The notes below the pieces were generated by a model. The model saw only the letters and a program-made list of their open reading frames with translations. It was not told the DNA's origin and did not search any database. A DNA stretch of 64,000 nt from Flavobacteriaceae bacterium (lineage in GTDB: Bacteria > Bacteroidota > Bacteroidia > Flavobacteriales > Flavobacteriaceae): NCBI GenBank assembly GCA_947457615.1, contig CANGWK010000001.1, positions 198,139 to 262,138 of the forward strand. The letters run 5' to 3'. Positions within the stretch are counted from its first letter, which is position 1; the number at the start of each line of letters is the position of its first letter. Below, in pieces: positions 8,632 to 16,432 of the stretch. Made by a program: the position numbers and the translations under genes.

Positions 8632-8744
8632 TGGTGTCTTTTATATTCTTCTCTTCTGGATGAAATCCAATGGTAAGGAATAATTAATAAAAAATTTAAA
8701 TTTTATATTTGGGAACAATACAAATATAGGAAAATAATTAGGAT

Positions 8745-8784
8745 CCACCCCGCCCTTCGGGCACCCCTCCAAAGGAGGGGAATG
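8745..8784 (-). repeat. Right inverted repeat of the DUF559 cassette
   Basis: Reverse-complement partner of 8165-8204 with 38 of 40 matches. It has the same two hairpins: GCCC-TTC-GGGC, and CCCCTCC/GGAGGGG with loop AAA. Confidence 0.85.
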
Positions 8785-8819
8785 AAAAACAGATAATAAG
8801 TGTTTTAATAATTTTATTA

Positions 8820-9479
8820 TTAACTCTTTATGTTTTTTATTATTTCAAAATTTACTTCCGAAAAATCTTTTATTACCCTATCTGCTTTCGAATAATCTTG
8901 TAATTTAGTATTCACGCTATCGTATCCTATGCAATATATTCCTGCGGCTTTAGCAGCAAGAATTCCGTTGGTGCTGTCTTCAATAACAATACAATTTTCA
9001 ACGGGAGTTTTAGACAATTTAGCTGCATGTTGAAAAATTGCAGGATGTGGCTTGGAGTTTGGAAAATCTTCACCAGAAACTAAGTGGGTAAAATATTGGT
9101 GTAATTTAAATCGGGTGAAAACCCTATCAATAGTAACGTTTGCCGATGAGGATGCCAATACAAGCTGCATTCCTTTACTGTGTAACTCTTTTATTAAATC
9201 TTCTACTCCATCAATTAAATATAGGTCTTCTTTACTATCAAAAGCAGCGTTAAATAAATTGCGTTTGGTTTCAACTAAATTTGGAATTTCTTCTAAAATA
9301 TCAAAATTAGCTTTAAGTTTTTCGTAGGTGTTTTTAGTTGAATTTCCGGTAAATGAAGCATACATTTCAGGAGAAACATCTATATTTAATTGTTTGAAAT
9401 GTTGGTTATAGGCATAATGATGCACCGGCTCAGTGTCTACAATTACTCCATCCATGTCGAAAATTACGGTTTGTATCAT
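8820..9479 (-). CDS. HAD-superfamily phosphatase, beta-phosphoglucomutase-like
   Basis: A 219-residue haloacid-dehalogenase hydrolase of subfamily IA with a helical cap. Motif I FDMDGVIVDTEPVHH is at ~7-21 (nucleophile Asp9, acid Asp11), motif II is in LVLASSSAN (~110), the motif III Lys in FPNSKPHPAIF, and motif IV in CIVIEDSTNGILAAKAAG. The pattern matches the beta-phosphoglucomutase/phosphatase group (YcjU, YniC-like), so the substrate is probably a sugar phosphate or related metabolite. The exact reaction cannot be read from sequence. Upstream, just beyond the start codon, is a heptad TTGGGTN repeat. It stands alone on this strand. Confidence 0.88.
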   Translation of the reverse strand: MIQTVIFDMDGVIVDTEPVHHYAYNQHFKQLNIDVSPEMYASFTGNSTKNTYEKLKANFDILEEIPNLVETKRNLFNAAFDSKEDLYLIDGVEDLIKELHSKGMQLVLASSSANVTIDRVFTRFKLHQYFTHLVSGEDFPNSKPHPAIFQHAAKLSKTPVENCIVIEDSTNGILAAKAAGIYCIGYDSVNTKLQDYSKADRVIKDFSEVNFEIIKNIKS

Positions 9480-9480
9480 T

Positions 9481-9508
9481 TTGGGTGTTGGGTTCTGGGT
9501 ACTGGATG
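9481..9508. repeat. G-rich heptad tandem repeat before the HAD gene
   Basis: Units TTGGGTG, TTGGGTT, CTGGGTA, CTGGATG follow each other without a gap, beginning 1 nt outside the HAD start codon. The same units occur upstream of priA (46736-46798). Confidence 0.7.
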
Positions 9509-9555
9509 ATGCTCTTTATAAAAATTATATTTTATCTAAACTCATAAACTTTTTT

Positions 9556-10272
9556 CTAAACTTTTTTAATCAAATAACGAATTACGGTTTCCGCCATATA
9601 CAACCCGAAAAGTCCCGGCATATAACTATTAGTTCCGTAAAATGATTTTTTGTAATTGCTACCGTCGGTCATTTTTAAACTAGATTCGTCTTGAATTTCA
9701 GAAGAGAAAACTACTTTTAATTTATCTATTTTAAATTCTTTCAATCGTCTTCGGATGGTTTTGGCAAACATGCAATTTACGGTATTTGTAATGTCGGCTA
9801 CCTTAACTTTAGATGCTTCCATCTTGCCGCCTGCTCCCATAGAAGATATGATTTTTACTCGTTTGCGCTTCGCTCCAATAATTAAATTCAACTTTGGTGT
9901 TACGCTATCAATGCAATCTAAAACGTAATCGTATTTTTCTTCCACAATTTCAAAAGCGCGTTCTGGAGAAAGAAATTCTTGTACTTTAGTTAAATTCAAT
10001 TCGGGATTGATATCCATTAATCGATTACCAACAACGTCTATTTTAGAAATTCCAACGGTAGAGTGCAACGCAGGTAATTGACGGTTAATGTTGGTAATAT
10101 CTACCACATCGCCATCTACAATAGTTAGATTTCCTACTCCTGCACGTGCCAAAAACTCTGCTGCAAAAGAGCCTACGCCACCCACCCCTACAATTAATAC
10201 ATTTGCGGTTTTAAGATTTTGTAATCCTTCGGCTTTAAATAATAGTTCCGCTCTTTCTTGCCACTTTGCCAT
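9556..10272 (-). CDS. tcdA: tRNA threonylcarbamoyladenosine dehydratase
   Basis: A 238-residue E1-like (ThiF/MoeB/HesA) ATP-using enzyme. The ATP site is NVLIVGVGGVGSFAAEFLARAGVG at ~25-48, followed by IVDGDVVDITNINRQ (the conserved D-x-NxxRQ) and VLDCIDSVTPKLNLI. The family cyclises t6A37 of tRNAs to ct6A. Thus t6A chemistry appears twice in this window, with the YciO/TsaC-type gene at 2419, although the two are not linked. It starts 3 nt after the TatD gene stop, so the two form an operon read from the promoter near 10946-10977. Length is slightly shorter than in E. coli (268), normal for Bacteroidota. Confidence 0.9.
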   Translation of the reverse strand: MAKWQERAELLFKAEGLQNLKTANVLIVGVGGVGSFAAEFLARAGVGNLTIVDGDVVDITNINRQLPALHSTVGISKIDVVGNRLMDINPELNLTKVQEFLSPERAFEIVEEKYDYVLDCIDSVTPKLNLIIGAKRKRVKIISSMGAGGKMEASKVKVADITNTVNCMFAKTIRRRLKEFKIDKLKVVFSSEIQDESSLKMTDGSNYKKSFYGTNSYMPGLFGLYMAETVIRYLIKKV

Positions 10273-10275
10273 TTA

Positions 10276-10941
10276 TTAGATTTTTGGATTTTTAGATTTT
10301 TTGAAAACTGTATCAAAATTGGAATTTACAATTCCGATTAATTCTTCAATTGATATGTTTTTATATTTTGCTGCTAAGGTATAAACTTCTTCCAAAGTTT
10401 CTTCTATTGTATCGGTTTCTAGAAAAAATCTATCATTAGGAATGGATTGAAAAACAGACTCTAATTCGGGGTTTCGTAATAAATATTTACCAAAGGAAAG
10501 ATAAAATCCGTTATTAATTAATTGTTTTGCTACTTGTTGATTTTTAGAAAACCCATGAAGAACAATTGGAACCGAAATTTTTAATCTTTTTTTTATTTCT
10601 ATCAATTCGTCAAATGCAGCAACTAAATGCAAAACTAGAGGTTTTTGGTACTTTTCGGCAAGGGCGATTTGTTTTTCAAAAACAGAAATTTGAACTTCTA
10701 TAGGAATTTCAATTCTTTTATCTAATCCGCACTCTCCTAATGCTAAACACTCTTTTAATTGAAGCTTAGATTCAATATTTTTTAAATCACTCCTTAAACG
10801 ATTTTCATCTATATGCCAAGGATGAATTCCGATAGAATAATTTGGAATTGTAGAGTCAAATTCCCATGGATATTGATTAACCAATTCTAAAATGTTTGGA
10901 TTATTAGAAAAATTGTGAGTATGTAAATTGAAAAATTGCAT
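10276..10941 (-). CDS. TatD-family metal-dependent hydrolase (short form)
   Basis: A 221-residue TIM-barrel amidohydrolase-like protein. It shows NLHTHN (metal-binding HxH, residues ~6-8), SIGIHPWHI, LALGECGLDKR (metal Glu) and VLHGFSKNQ (His), with FFLETDTIEE near the end carrying the Asp of the metal site. TatD proteins are 3'-5' exonucleases or DNases; this compact form, lacking part of the usual ~260 residues, is typical of Bacteroidota. It is the first gene of a two-gene unit with tcdA, with 3 nt between them. The function in the cell is uncertain, probably DNA repair or nucleic-acid turnover. Confidence 0.85.
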   Translation of the reverse strand: MQFFNLHTHNFSNNPNILELVNQYPWEFDSTIPNYSIGIHPWHIDENRLRSDLKNIESKLQLKECLALGECGLDKRIEIPIEVQISVFEKQIALAEKYQKPLVLHLVAAFDELIEIKKRLKISVPIVLHGFSKNQQVAKQLINNGFYLSFGKYLLRNPELESVFQSIPNDRFFLETDTIEETLEEVYTLAAKYKNISIEELIGIVNSNFDTVFKKSKNPKI

Positions 10942-10945
10942 AGAG

Positions 10946-10977
10946 CAAAATTAATTTATAAAAACAAAAAATCACAA
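10946..10977 (-). promoter_or_regulatory. Promoter of the tatD-tcdA pair
   Basis: Minus strand: TTG at 10977-10975, 21-nt spacer, TAATTTTG at 10953-10946, matching the Bacteroidota -33/-7 form. The -7 box is only about 5 nt upstream of the tatD start codon, so the leader would be very short. Confidence 0.5.
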
Positions 10978-11020
10978 GTTCTCCTAAATTTTATTTTGGC
11001 TATAGGTTTATTGTTAAGTT

Positions 11021-11146
11021 TAGCCCGGATAGAAGCGGAAATCCTTTTCTTTTTTTTCTTTAAAAAAAGAAAAGATTACTTCACATAACTTTATTTTAAT
11101 TGGAGTTCAGTGAATATATTTGCAGGGAATAGCTGGGAATAGCTCC
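11021..11146 (+). repeat. Conserved-end intergenic repeat, copy A
   Basis: Starts TAGCCCGGATAGAAGCGGAA and ends GGAATAGCTGGGAATAGCTCC-like. Between lies a pyrimidine/purine hairpin (CCTTTTCTTTTTTTTCTTT against AAAAAAAGAAAAG) and about 60 nt not found in copy B. It lies between the divergent tatD and MFS genes. Confidence 0.8.
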
Positions 11147-11158
11147 CCAAAAAAATTG

Positions 11159-11166
11159 TAACTTTG
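11159..11166 (+). promoter_or_regulatory. Candidate -7 box of the MFS transporter gene
   Basis: TAACTTTG fits TAnnTTTG and is 17 nt before the ATG at 11184. No clear TTG at the right distance is seen, so support is partial. Confidence 0.4.
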
Positions 11167-11183
11167 AAACTTTTAAATTAATA

Positions 11184-12425
11184 ATGATTAGAAACGCACT
11201 TCAACAATATTTCAGCAATTTTAAGGGGTTTTCAAGAGAAATTTGGATACTTACGCTCGTAACGTTTATTAATCGTGCGGGAACTATGGTCTTGCCTTTT
11301 TTATCAAAATATTTAAAAGAAAATTTACATTTTTCCTACAGTCAGGTGGGTTGGATAATGGTGTGTTTTGGAGCTGGATCGATGATTGGATCTTGGCTTG
11401 GCGGAAAACTAACAGATAAAATTGGTTTCTACCGAATTATGATTTTTAGTTTGCTTACTTCTGGCTTAGCATTTTTTGTAATGCAATACATCACAACATT
11501 TGTAGGACTTTGCATTTTTATGTTTTTGCTAATGGCGGTTGCCGATATGTTTCGCCCTGCAATGTTTGTTTCACTTAGTGTTTATGCAAAACCTGAAAAC
11601 CGAACACGAGCCTTAACATTGGTGCGGTTAGCAATAAATCTTGGATTTGCAGCAGGACCTGCATTGGGTGGATTGATCATTATGAATATTGGCTACAAAG
11701 GGTTGTTTTGGGTGGATGGCGCAACGTGTATTTTTGCTATTTTAATCTTTTGGATCAAGGTTAAGGAGAAGAAAGGACCGTTGATTTCTATAGAAGAAAA
11801 ACAGAGTTTGGAGGCAAACAGGATATCGGTTTTTAAAGACCGACCATTTTGGATATTTTTGATAAGTTGTGTGATTTCAGGGGTTTTATTTTTTCAACTT
11901 TTCACAACATTACCGCTATACCATAGAGAACAATTTGATATGACCGAATTACAAACAGGTCTACTATTAACGATGAATGGAATTTTGATTTTCTTTCTGG
12001 AAATGCCTATTGTGGGTTTTGTAGAACGTAACAAAATTGATAAGGTTAAAATGGTGACTATTGGATGTTTGCTAATGGGGATAAGTATGTATTTATTGTT
12101 AATTAATTCTTGGGTTGGAATTTTAGTGGTAATGATGGTGTTTATGACTTTTGCAGAAATGTTCGTTTTTCCATTTTCTAATTCTTTTGCAATGAGTAGA
12201 GCTCCTAAAGGTCACGAAGGCAGGTACATGGCGATATTTACTATGAGTTATAGTTTAGCACATATTTTAAGTGCCAAAATGGGTATGGGAATTATTGACC
12301 ACTGGAGTTACCAAGCAAATTGGGCGTTTATGGGAACTTTGGGCGTTTTAGCTTTTGTGCTTGGAATTTGGACAATTAAATTGGTGAGAAAAGAGAATAC
12401 AATTGAGAAAATAGAGGATAGATAA
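11184..12425 (+). CDS. Major facilitator superfamily transporter, drug-exporter type
   Basis: A 413-residue membrane protein with about 12 hydrophobic segments. The loop 2-3 signature GSWLGGKLTDKIGFYRIM (variant of GxxxDRxGR/K) is at ~72-90 and an antiporter-like stretch NLGFAAGPALGGLI at ~155-168. It resembles MdtH/YfmO-like proton-driven multidrug exporters, but the substrate is unknown. The gene is alone between a divergent tatD and a convergent unknown gene. Its last codons lie in a heptad GATAATA repeat, so the natural C-terminus may have been changed by repeat growth. Confidence 0.9.
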   Translation: MIRNALQQYFSNFKGFSREIWILTLVTFINRAGTMVLPFLSKYLKENLHFSYSQVGWIMVCFGAGSMIGSWLGGKLTDKIGFYRIMIFSLLTSGLAFFVMQYITTFVGLCIFMFLLMAVADMFRPAMFVSLSVYAKPENRTRALTLVRLAINLGFAAGPALGGLIIMNIGYKGLFWVDGATCIFAILIFWIKVKEKKGPLISIEEKQSLEANRISVFKDRPFWIFLISCVISGVLFFQLFTTLPLYHREQFDMTELQTGLLLTMNGILIFFLEMPIVGFVERNKIDKVKMVTIGCLLMGISMYLLLINSWVGILVVMMVFMTFAEMFVFPFSNSFAMSRAPKGHEGRYMAIFTMSYSLAHILSAKMGMGIIDHWSYQANWAFMGTLGVLAFVLGIWTIKLVRKENTIEKIEDR

Positions 12426-12440
12426 TAGATAATAGATTTA
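12414..12440. repeat. Heptad tandem repeat at the MFS gene end
   Basis: GAGGATA, GATAATA, GATAATA, GATTTAC run across the MFS stop codon (12423-12425) into the end of the convergent gene at 12438. Confidence 0.6.
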
Positions 12441-12971
12441 CAAATAATCTCTTTTAATTTCTTGAAAAGATCTATTGGTAGTTATTAATTGATCAATAAT
12501 TTCTTTTCGTAACACAGCAATTGATTCTTCTTTTAGATGTTTAGTCCAAGCGGTTTCTTCTAGTAGTGTTCTTATTTGTTTGAGCAGCTTTGCGGTTTCG
12601 GTTGCTGTTCTTAATATAGCCACGTTTGAGTATTTTTCGCTTTGAAAATGATTGAAATGTGCCGATTTATTAGTAAAGTCTACTTCAATAAAATAAAGTT
12701 TTTCAAAATCATTATCGGGATAAAAGTCTGTCCAATTGGCAAAACCTAGTTTAGTTCTGTTTTTATTATTATTGTCTGAAATAAGCCTCCATTTGCAATT
12801 AGCAGCTCTACCCCAATGGTTGGATTGTCTATAAACTCCAACTTCTACAAAGTAATAACTACTGCCCGATTTGCTTTTGTAATGTAACTTCAAATCTTTT
12901 AAAACATCCAACACAACTTCCTGAAAAATGCAGAAAGTATGTTTGTGGAAATTTGATTTATTGAAAGCCAT
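12438..12971 (-). CDS. Uncharacterised cytosolic protein
   Basis: A 177-residue protein that I do not recognise. It has no signal peptide or membrane segment. The middle is rich in aromatic residues and strands (YFVEVGVYRQSNHWGRAANCKWRLI, FANWTDFYPDN, YFIEVDFTNKSAHFNHFQ), and the C-terminal third is helical and charged. The Cys and Trp residues are spread and form no known metal motif. A TATATTTG box on this strand (12996-12989), 18 nt upstream of the start, supports expression. It is single-gene, convergent with the MFS transporter. Codon use and length look like a real gene. Confidence 0.7.
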   Translation of the reverse strand: MAFNKSNFHKHTFCIFQEVVLDVLKDLKLHYKSKSGSSYYFVEVGVYRQSNHWGRAANCKWRLISDNNNKNRTKLGFANWTDFYPDNDFEKLYFIEVDFTNKSAHFNHFQSEKYSNVAILRTATETAKLLKQIRTLLEETAWTKHLKEESIAVLRKEIIDQLITTNRSFQEIKRDYL

Positions 12972-13079
12972 TAATTTTTTTATTTTTTCAAATATAATTT
13001 CAAAATAATTAAAATCATAAATTTCTATTATTAAAAGTTAAAAATTTGTAAAACTGTTTCTTGCTCAAAAATCTCTTTT

Positions 13080-13087
13080 TAATTTTG
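13080..13087 (+). promoter_or_regulatory. Candidate -7 box of the exported coiled-coil protein gene
   Basis: TAATTTTG fits TAnnTTTG. The nearest TTG (13061-13063) is 16 nt upstream, a little short. It is about 42 nt before the ATG at 13130. Confidence 0.4.
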
Positions 13088-13129
13088 TTTTGAATTTAAA
13101 AAATAGTTAAACCCTAAATTTAATTTGAT

Positions 13130-14035
13130 ATGTTACAAAGTAAAAATACTTGGAAAAATTCGTTTCTAATAGCACTTTTGCTACCTGTTTTTTCTTTTGC
13201 GCAAAGCGATAAGTTTGCGTTAACTGACACTAATCTCCACAAGGATGATATTGTCATGACTTGGAAGAAAAATACTCCCGAACAAGAAATGAAAGACGAT
13301 TGTAAAGCCTTAGCTGAAAAAGGAATTACCATTAAATATTCGGATATAAAAAGAAATAGTAAAGAAGAAATTACAGGAATTCGTGTTGAATATTCGGATA
13401 GAAAAGGTAATAAAGGAAATTTGGAATACGATAACCAAAAACCTATTGGAACCATTACTTTTTATAAAAATGGAGAAGAAGTTGGTTTTGGAGAGCCTAA
13501 TAATTCTAAAAATTTAACAAGTAATGATTTTATGAATGGTTTTTCAGATCCACAAGAATTACTTAAGCAATTTCAATTAGGAAACGATAATGAGAATTCG
13601 CAATCGTTTAGTTTTAGTTTCCCTAAGGATGGAGAAAGTTTTGGGCAGTCGAAATCGAGAATTCAAATTCAAAAAGACGGTAAAAAACCTTTGGTAATTG
13701 AAGACGGAAAAGTAATTGAAGGCGGCGACGATTATTCTCCCGAAGAATTAGACAAAATTAAAAGTGAAAATAAAGTGGAGCAATTTGGCTTTTCCAATGA
13801 TGATGGAAAATCAAATGAATTTGACTTTAGAAATCAAGAAGGACTTGAAAATTTCAAGAAACAAATGGGCAAATTAAAGTCAAATTCGATAGATAATTCA
13901 AAATCAGAAATGGATGCTACCAAAGAAGATATGCTTAAAGCAAAAGAAGAATTAATAAAGGCCAAAGAAGAATTGGAAAAAGCACGAAAAGAATTAGAAA
14001 AATCAAAGGTCAAAGTGAAAACGCAAAAAGCATAA
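13130..14035 (+). CDS. Exported protein with C-terminal Lys/Glu coiled coil
   Basis: A 301-residue protein of unknown function. The N-terminus is a signal peptide (hydrophobic ~13-23, LIALLLPVFSFAQ with cleavage after SFA). The central part is polar with small repeated words such as Q(S)FSFSFPKDGESFGQSKSR. The last ~45 residues are a strongly charged coiled coil made of near-repeats (LKAKEELIKAKEELEKAR, then KELEKSK), which may bind a partner or other copies of itself. No catalytic motif is visible. It is monocistronic with an apparent terminator at 14055-14104. Confidence 0.75.
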   Translation: MLQSKNTWKNSFLIALLLPVFSFAQSDKFALTDTNLHKDDIVMTWKKNTPEQEMKDDCKALAEKGITIKYSDIKRNSKEEITGIRVEYSDRKGNKGNLEYDNQKPIGTITFYKNGEEVGFGEPNNSKNLTSNDFMNGFSDPQELLKQFQLGNDNENSQSFSFSFPKDGESFGQSKSRIQIQKDGKKPLVIEDGKVIEGGDDYSPEELDKIKSENKVEQFGFSNDDGKSNEFDFRNQEGLENFKKQMGKLKSNSIDNSKSEMDATKEDMLKAKEELIKAKEELEKARKELEKSKVKVKTQKA

Positions 14036-14054
14036 ATTCTAAAAAACTAAATCA

Positions 14055-14104
14055 AAAATTCGCAAATTTATTCACTTTTAAAGTGCTTTAATTTGCGAAT
14101 TTTC
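14055..14104. terminator. Bidirectional terminator
   Basis: The inverted repeat AAAATTCGCAAATT...AATTTGCGAATTTT encloses a loop with its own small hairpin (CACTTTAAAGTG-like). It is placed between the convergent genes ending at 14035 and 14130. Confidence 0.75.
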
Positions 14105-14129
14105 GGTTATTTAGTATAAGTAAATCTAA

Positions 14130-15161
14130 TTATTTTCCGTCTTTATCTACTACAATTCTGGTATCACGATTGGCTAATTCCCAGGCAATAGAAAAACCTA
14201 ACTGGGCTCTTTTAGTTAAAGCATCAAACTCAATTTTATCTACTTCATCACTCGCTTGGTGGTAATCTTCATGAACTCCATTAAATAAAAATACAACGGG
14301 AATTCCGTGTTTTGCAAAATTATAATGATCCGAACGGTAATAAAAACGATTTGGATCTTTACGATCGTTAAATTTATAATCTAAATTGAGATGAGTATAT
14401 TTAGAATTTACTTCTTCGCAAATTTTATATAAATCGGTTGACAAGTAATCGGATCCAATTAAATACACATAATTATTACTTTTTTTATGAAATTCATCTC
14501 TTCGGCCAATCATATCAATATTTACATCGGCAACGGTATTCGCAATTGGAAACAACGGATTTTCTGAATAATAACTAGAACCATATAGTCCATGCTCCTC
14601 ACCTGTCATGTGCAAGATTAATATAGAACGTTTTGGTCCGTGTCCTTCTTTTTTAGCCTTTTGAAATGCTTGAGCAATTTCTAAAAGCGAAACTGTTCCA
14701 GAACCATCGTCATCGGCGCCATTATAAACTTCGCCATTTTTAATCCCAACATGATCGTAATGTGCCGAAACAACAATAATTTCGTTTGGCTTTTCAGAAC
14801 CTTCAATAAACGCCCAAATATTTGCTGAATCAGGAAGATTTTCTCCTGAATCTTGGTTCATAAAAGCTGCAGGGACCTTTTGATAATAACTATCGGCACC
14901 TTTAGGAAATGAAATTCCTTCTTTCTTATATTGCTCTACTAAATAGCGTCCAGCCTTTTTTTGCCCTTCGCTTCCAGTTTCTCTACCTTCCATAGAATCG
15001 GAAGCAACAATAGTTAAATGGGTTTTCAATTCAGATGCGGTTATGGTATTAATGTAACTAACTTCATTAGAACTACTAATTTTTGAAGTAGTTTTGGTTT
15101 GAGCAACTAAACAGGAAGTAACTAAAAAGGATAATATAACAAAGGATTTGATTTTTTTCAT
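14130..15161 (-). CDS. Exported M28-family zinc metallopeptidase
   Basis: A 343-residue secreted aminopeptidase-like protein. A signal peptide is present (FVILSFLVTSCLVAQ; the Cys in TSC could be a lipobox residue, but the context is not a strong one). The catalytic domain shows the M28 zinc ligands: VVSAHYDHVG (HxD), NGADDDGSGTVSLLEIA (Asp), MTGEEHGLYGS (catalytic and metal Glu), NIDMIGR (Asp) and the C-terminal SDHYNFAKHGIP (His). It probably removes N-terminal residues or cleaves dipeptides outside the cytoplasm. Length and motif order are normal for Bacteroidota. It is divergent from the DUF1801 gene. Confidence 0.92.
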   Translation of the reverse strand: MKKIKSFVILSFLVTSCLVAQTKTTSKISSSNEVSYINTITASELKTHLTIVASDSMEGRETGSEGQKKAGRYLVEQYKKEGISFPKGADSYYQKVPAAFMNQDSGENLPDSANIWAFIEGSEKPNEIIVVSAHYDHVGIKNGEVYNGADDDGSGTVSLLEIAQAFQKAKKEGHGPKRSILILHMTGEEHGLYGSSYYSENPLFPIANTVADVNIDMIGRRDEFHKKSNNYVYLIGSDYLSTDLYKICEEVNSKYTHLNLDYKFNDRKDPNRFYYRSDHYNFAKHGIPVVFLFNGVHEDYHQASDEVDKIEFDALTKRAQLGFSIAWELANRDTRIVVDKDGK

Positions 15162-15190
15162 AGGTAGATTGAATCTTAAAGAATTATAAT

Positions 15191-15224
15191 TTGTAAATCT
15201 ATAAAAAAAATATCACTACTTTTG
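15191..15224 (+). promoter_or_regulatory. Promoter of the DUF1801-crp genes
   Basis: TTG (15191-15193) and TACTTTTG (15217-15224) are separated by 23 nt. The ATG is at 15262. The -7 box is a full match to TAnnTTTG, the spacer is at the long end. Confidence 0.5.
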
Positions 15225-15261
15225 TTTAATAACTTCAGTTTTAAAATTTAATTGTAAAAAA

Positions 15262-15720
15262 ATGCAATCTAAAGCAAATACCGTTGAAGAATACCTAGCA
15301 GAAATTCCAGAAGATAGAAAAATTGTGATCCAAAAACTTCGAGAGGTTGTAGTACAGAATTTACCAAAAGGCTTTGAAGAAGTTCTATCTTACGGAATGT
15401 TAGGATATGTTGTTCCTCATGAAATTTATCCAAAAGGCTACCATTGTTCTCCACAACTACCTTTACCTTTTTTTAATATTGCTTCTCAAAAAAACTCTGT
15501 AAACATTTACCATATGGCAATTTACGCTAATGGAGATTTATATAGCTGGTTTGTAAATGAATATCCAAAACATAGTAATGCCAAACTTGACATGGGAAAA
15601 AGTTGCATTCGATTTAAAAAAATGGATGCTATTCCCTATGCTTTAATTGGCGAATTAATGTCTAAAATAAATCCACAACAATGGATAGAAATGTATGAAA
15701 ATGCATTTGTAAAAAAATAA
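15262..15720 (+). CDS. DUF1801 (YdhG-like) domain protein
   Basis: A 152-residue small cytosolic protein of the DUF1801/YdhG family. It begins with the helical TVEEYLAEIPEDRKIVIQKLREVV segment, then FEEVLSYGMLGYVVP and the strand-rich middle with YHMAIYANGDLYSWF. The function is unknown; related proteins are sometimes linked to iron or ligand chaperoning. Its TAA stop is directly followed by the ATG of the Crp/Fnr regulator at 15721, with no gap, so translation is probably coupled. This makes it the leading gene of the sulfur-related unit, though whether it acts in sulfur metabolism is not known. Confidence 0.85.
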   Translation: MQSKANTVEEYLAEIPEDRKIVIQKLREVVVQNLPKGFEEVLSYGMLGYVVPHEIYPKGYHCSPQLPLPFFNIASQKNSVNIYHMAIYANGDLYSWFVNEYPKHSNAKLDMGKSCIRFKKMDAIPYALIGELMSKINPQQWIEMYENAFVKK

Positions 15721-16356
15721 ATGAAAGAACTACTAAGTCAAATTTTTAGCACAGTATTTGAAGAAAAATTAATTGAAGAATTAGCATTGGTTTCTACTTT
15801 GCACCAATTTGAAGAAGGAGATATCCTTATCGATTTTGGAAATACAATAAAAAACATACCATTACTGGTAAATGGTGCAATTAAGATTTTAAGAGAAGAT
15901 TTTGATGAAGGAGAGCTACTTTTATATTTCATTGAAAAGGGAGATACCTGCGCAATAACATTAACTTGTTGCGTAAACCAATCTAAAAGTGAAATTCGTG
16001 CAACAGCTGAAACAAATGGCCAATTGGTAATGATTCCTATAGAGAATATGGAAGAATGGCTAAGCAAATACAAAAGTTGGAGGCATTTTATTTTTAATAG
16101 TTACAACAATAGATTAAAAGAAATGTTATTCGCTTTAGATACAATTGCTTTTATGAATATGGAAGAGCGATTATTACATCATTTAATAGACAAGGCAAAA
16201 ATTAATAATTCCCGAGAAATAAATAGTACCCATCAAGAAATCGCCTATGATCTAAACAGTTCTAGAGTTGTTATTTCTAGAATACTTAAAGTTTTAGAAA
16301 ATAAAGGAAGTATAAAATTACACCATGGGTCTATTACATTAAATAGTAGAAAGTAA
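15721..16356 (+). CDS. Crp/Fnr-family transcription regulator with a Cys cluster
   Basis: A 211-residue regulator. The cyclic-nucleotide-binding-type beta barrel is at ~20-120 and the winged helix-turn-helix at ~150-205, with STHQEIAYDLNSSRVVISRILKVLENKG as the recognition region. In the sensor domain the sequence GDTCAITLTCCVNQSKSEI has three Cys residues (CxxxxxCC), placed where cAMP-contacting residues would lie in CRP. The N-terminal FNR iron-sulfur ligands are not evident. In Bacteroidota such proteins often sit beside sulfur genes; here TauE and a persulfide dioxygenase follow. Matching palindromes upstream of both (16353, 17299) are its probable targets. Sensing of a reactive sulfur species by the Cys residues is inference. 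Confidence 0.9.
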   Translation: MKELLSQIFSTVFEEKLIEELALVSTLHQFEEGDILIDFGNTIKNIPLLVNGAIKILREDFDEGELLLYFIEKGDTCAITLTCCVNQSKSEIRATAETNGQLVMIPIENMEEWLSKYKSWRHFIFNSYNNRLKEMLFALDTIAFMNMEERLLHHLIDKAKINNSREINSTHQEIAYDLNSSRVVISRILKVLENKGSIKLHHGSITLNSRK

Positions 16357-16366
16357 CATTTGTGAC
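16353..16366. promoter_or_regulatory. Crp/Fnr-type operator upstream of the TauE gene
   Basis: GTAAC-ATTT-GTGAC, one mismatch from a perfect palindrome and alike to the site at 17299. Its centre is 28.5 nt upstream of the -7-like box TACTTTTA (16388-16395). It overlaps the stop codon of the regulator gene. Confidence 0.6.
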
Positions 16367-16432
16367 ACAAAATAATAGAAATAATTGTACTTTTACTAAA
16401 TCAAATTTAATTTTGCAACCTTAATAAACTCC

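Larger units (their letters stand above)
8165..8784. mobile_element. DUF559 cassette bounded by 40-nt inverted repeats
   Basis: Two 40-nt sequences in inverted orientation (8165-8204 and 8745-8784, 38 of 40 positions identical) enclose exactly one gene, the DUF559 nuclease, in a 620-bp unit. The unit is much richer in GC at its ends than the surrounding DNA. It lies between the photolyase and a HAD phosphatase gene. No transposase of a known IS family is present. Calling it mobile is inference from this layout. Confidence 0.5.
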
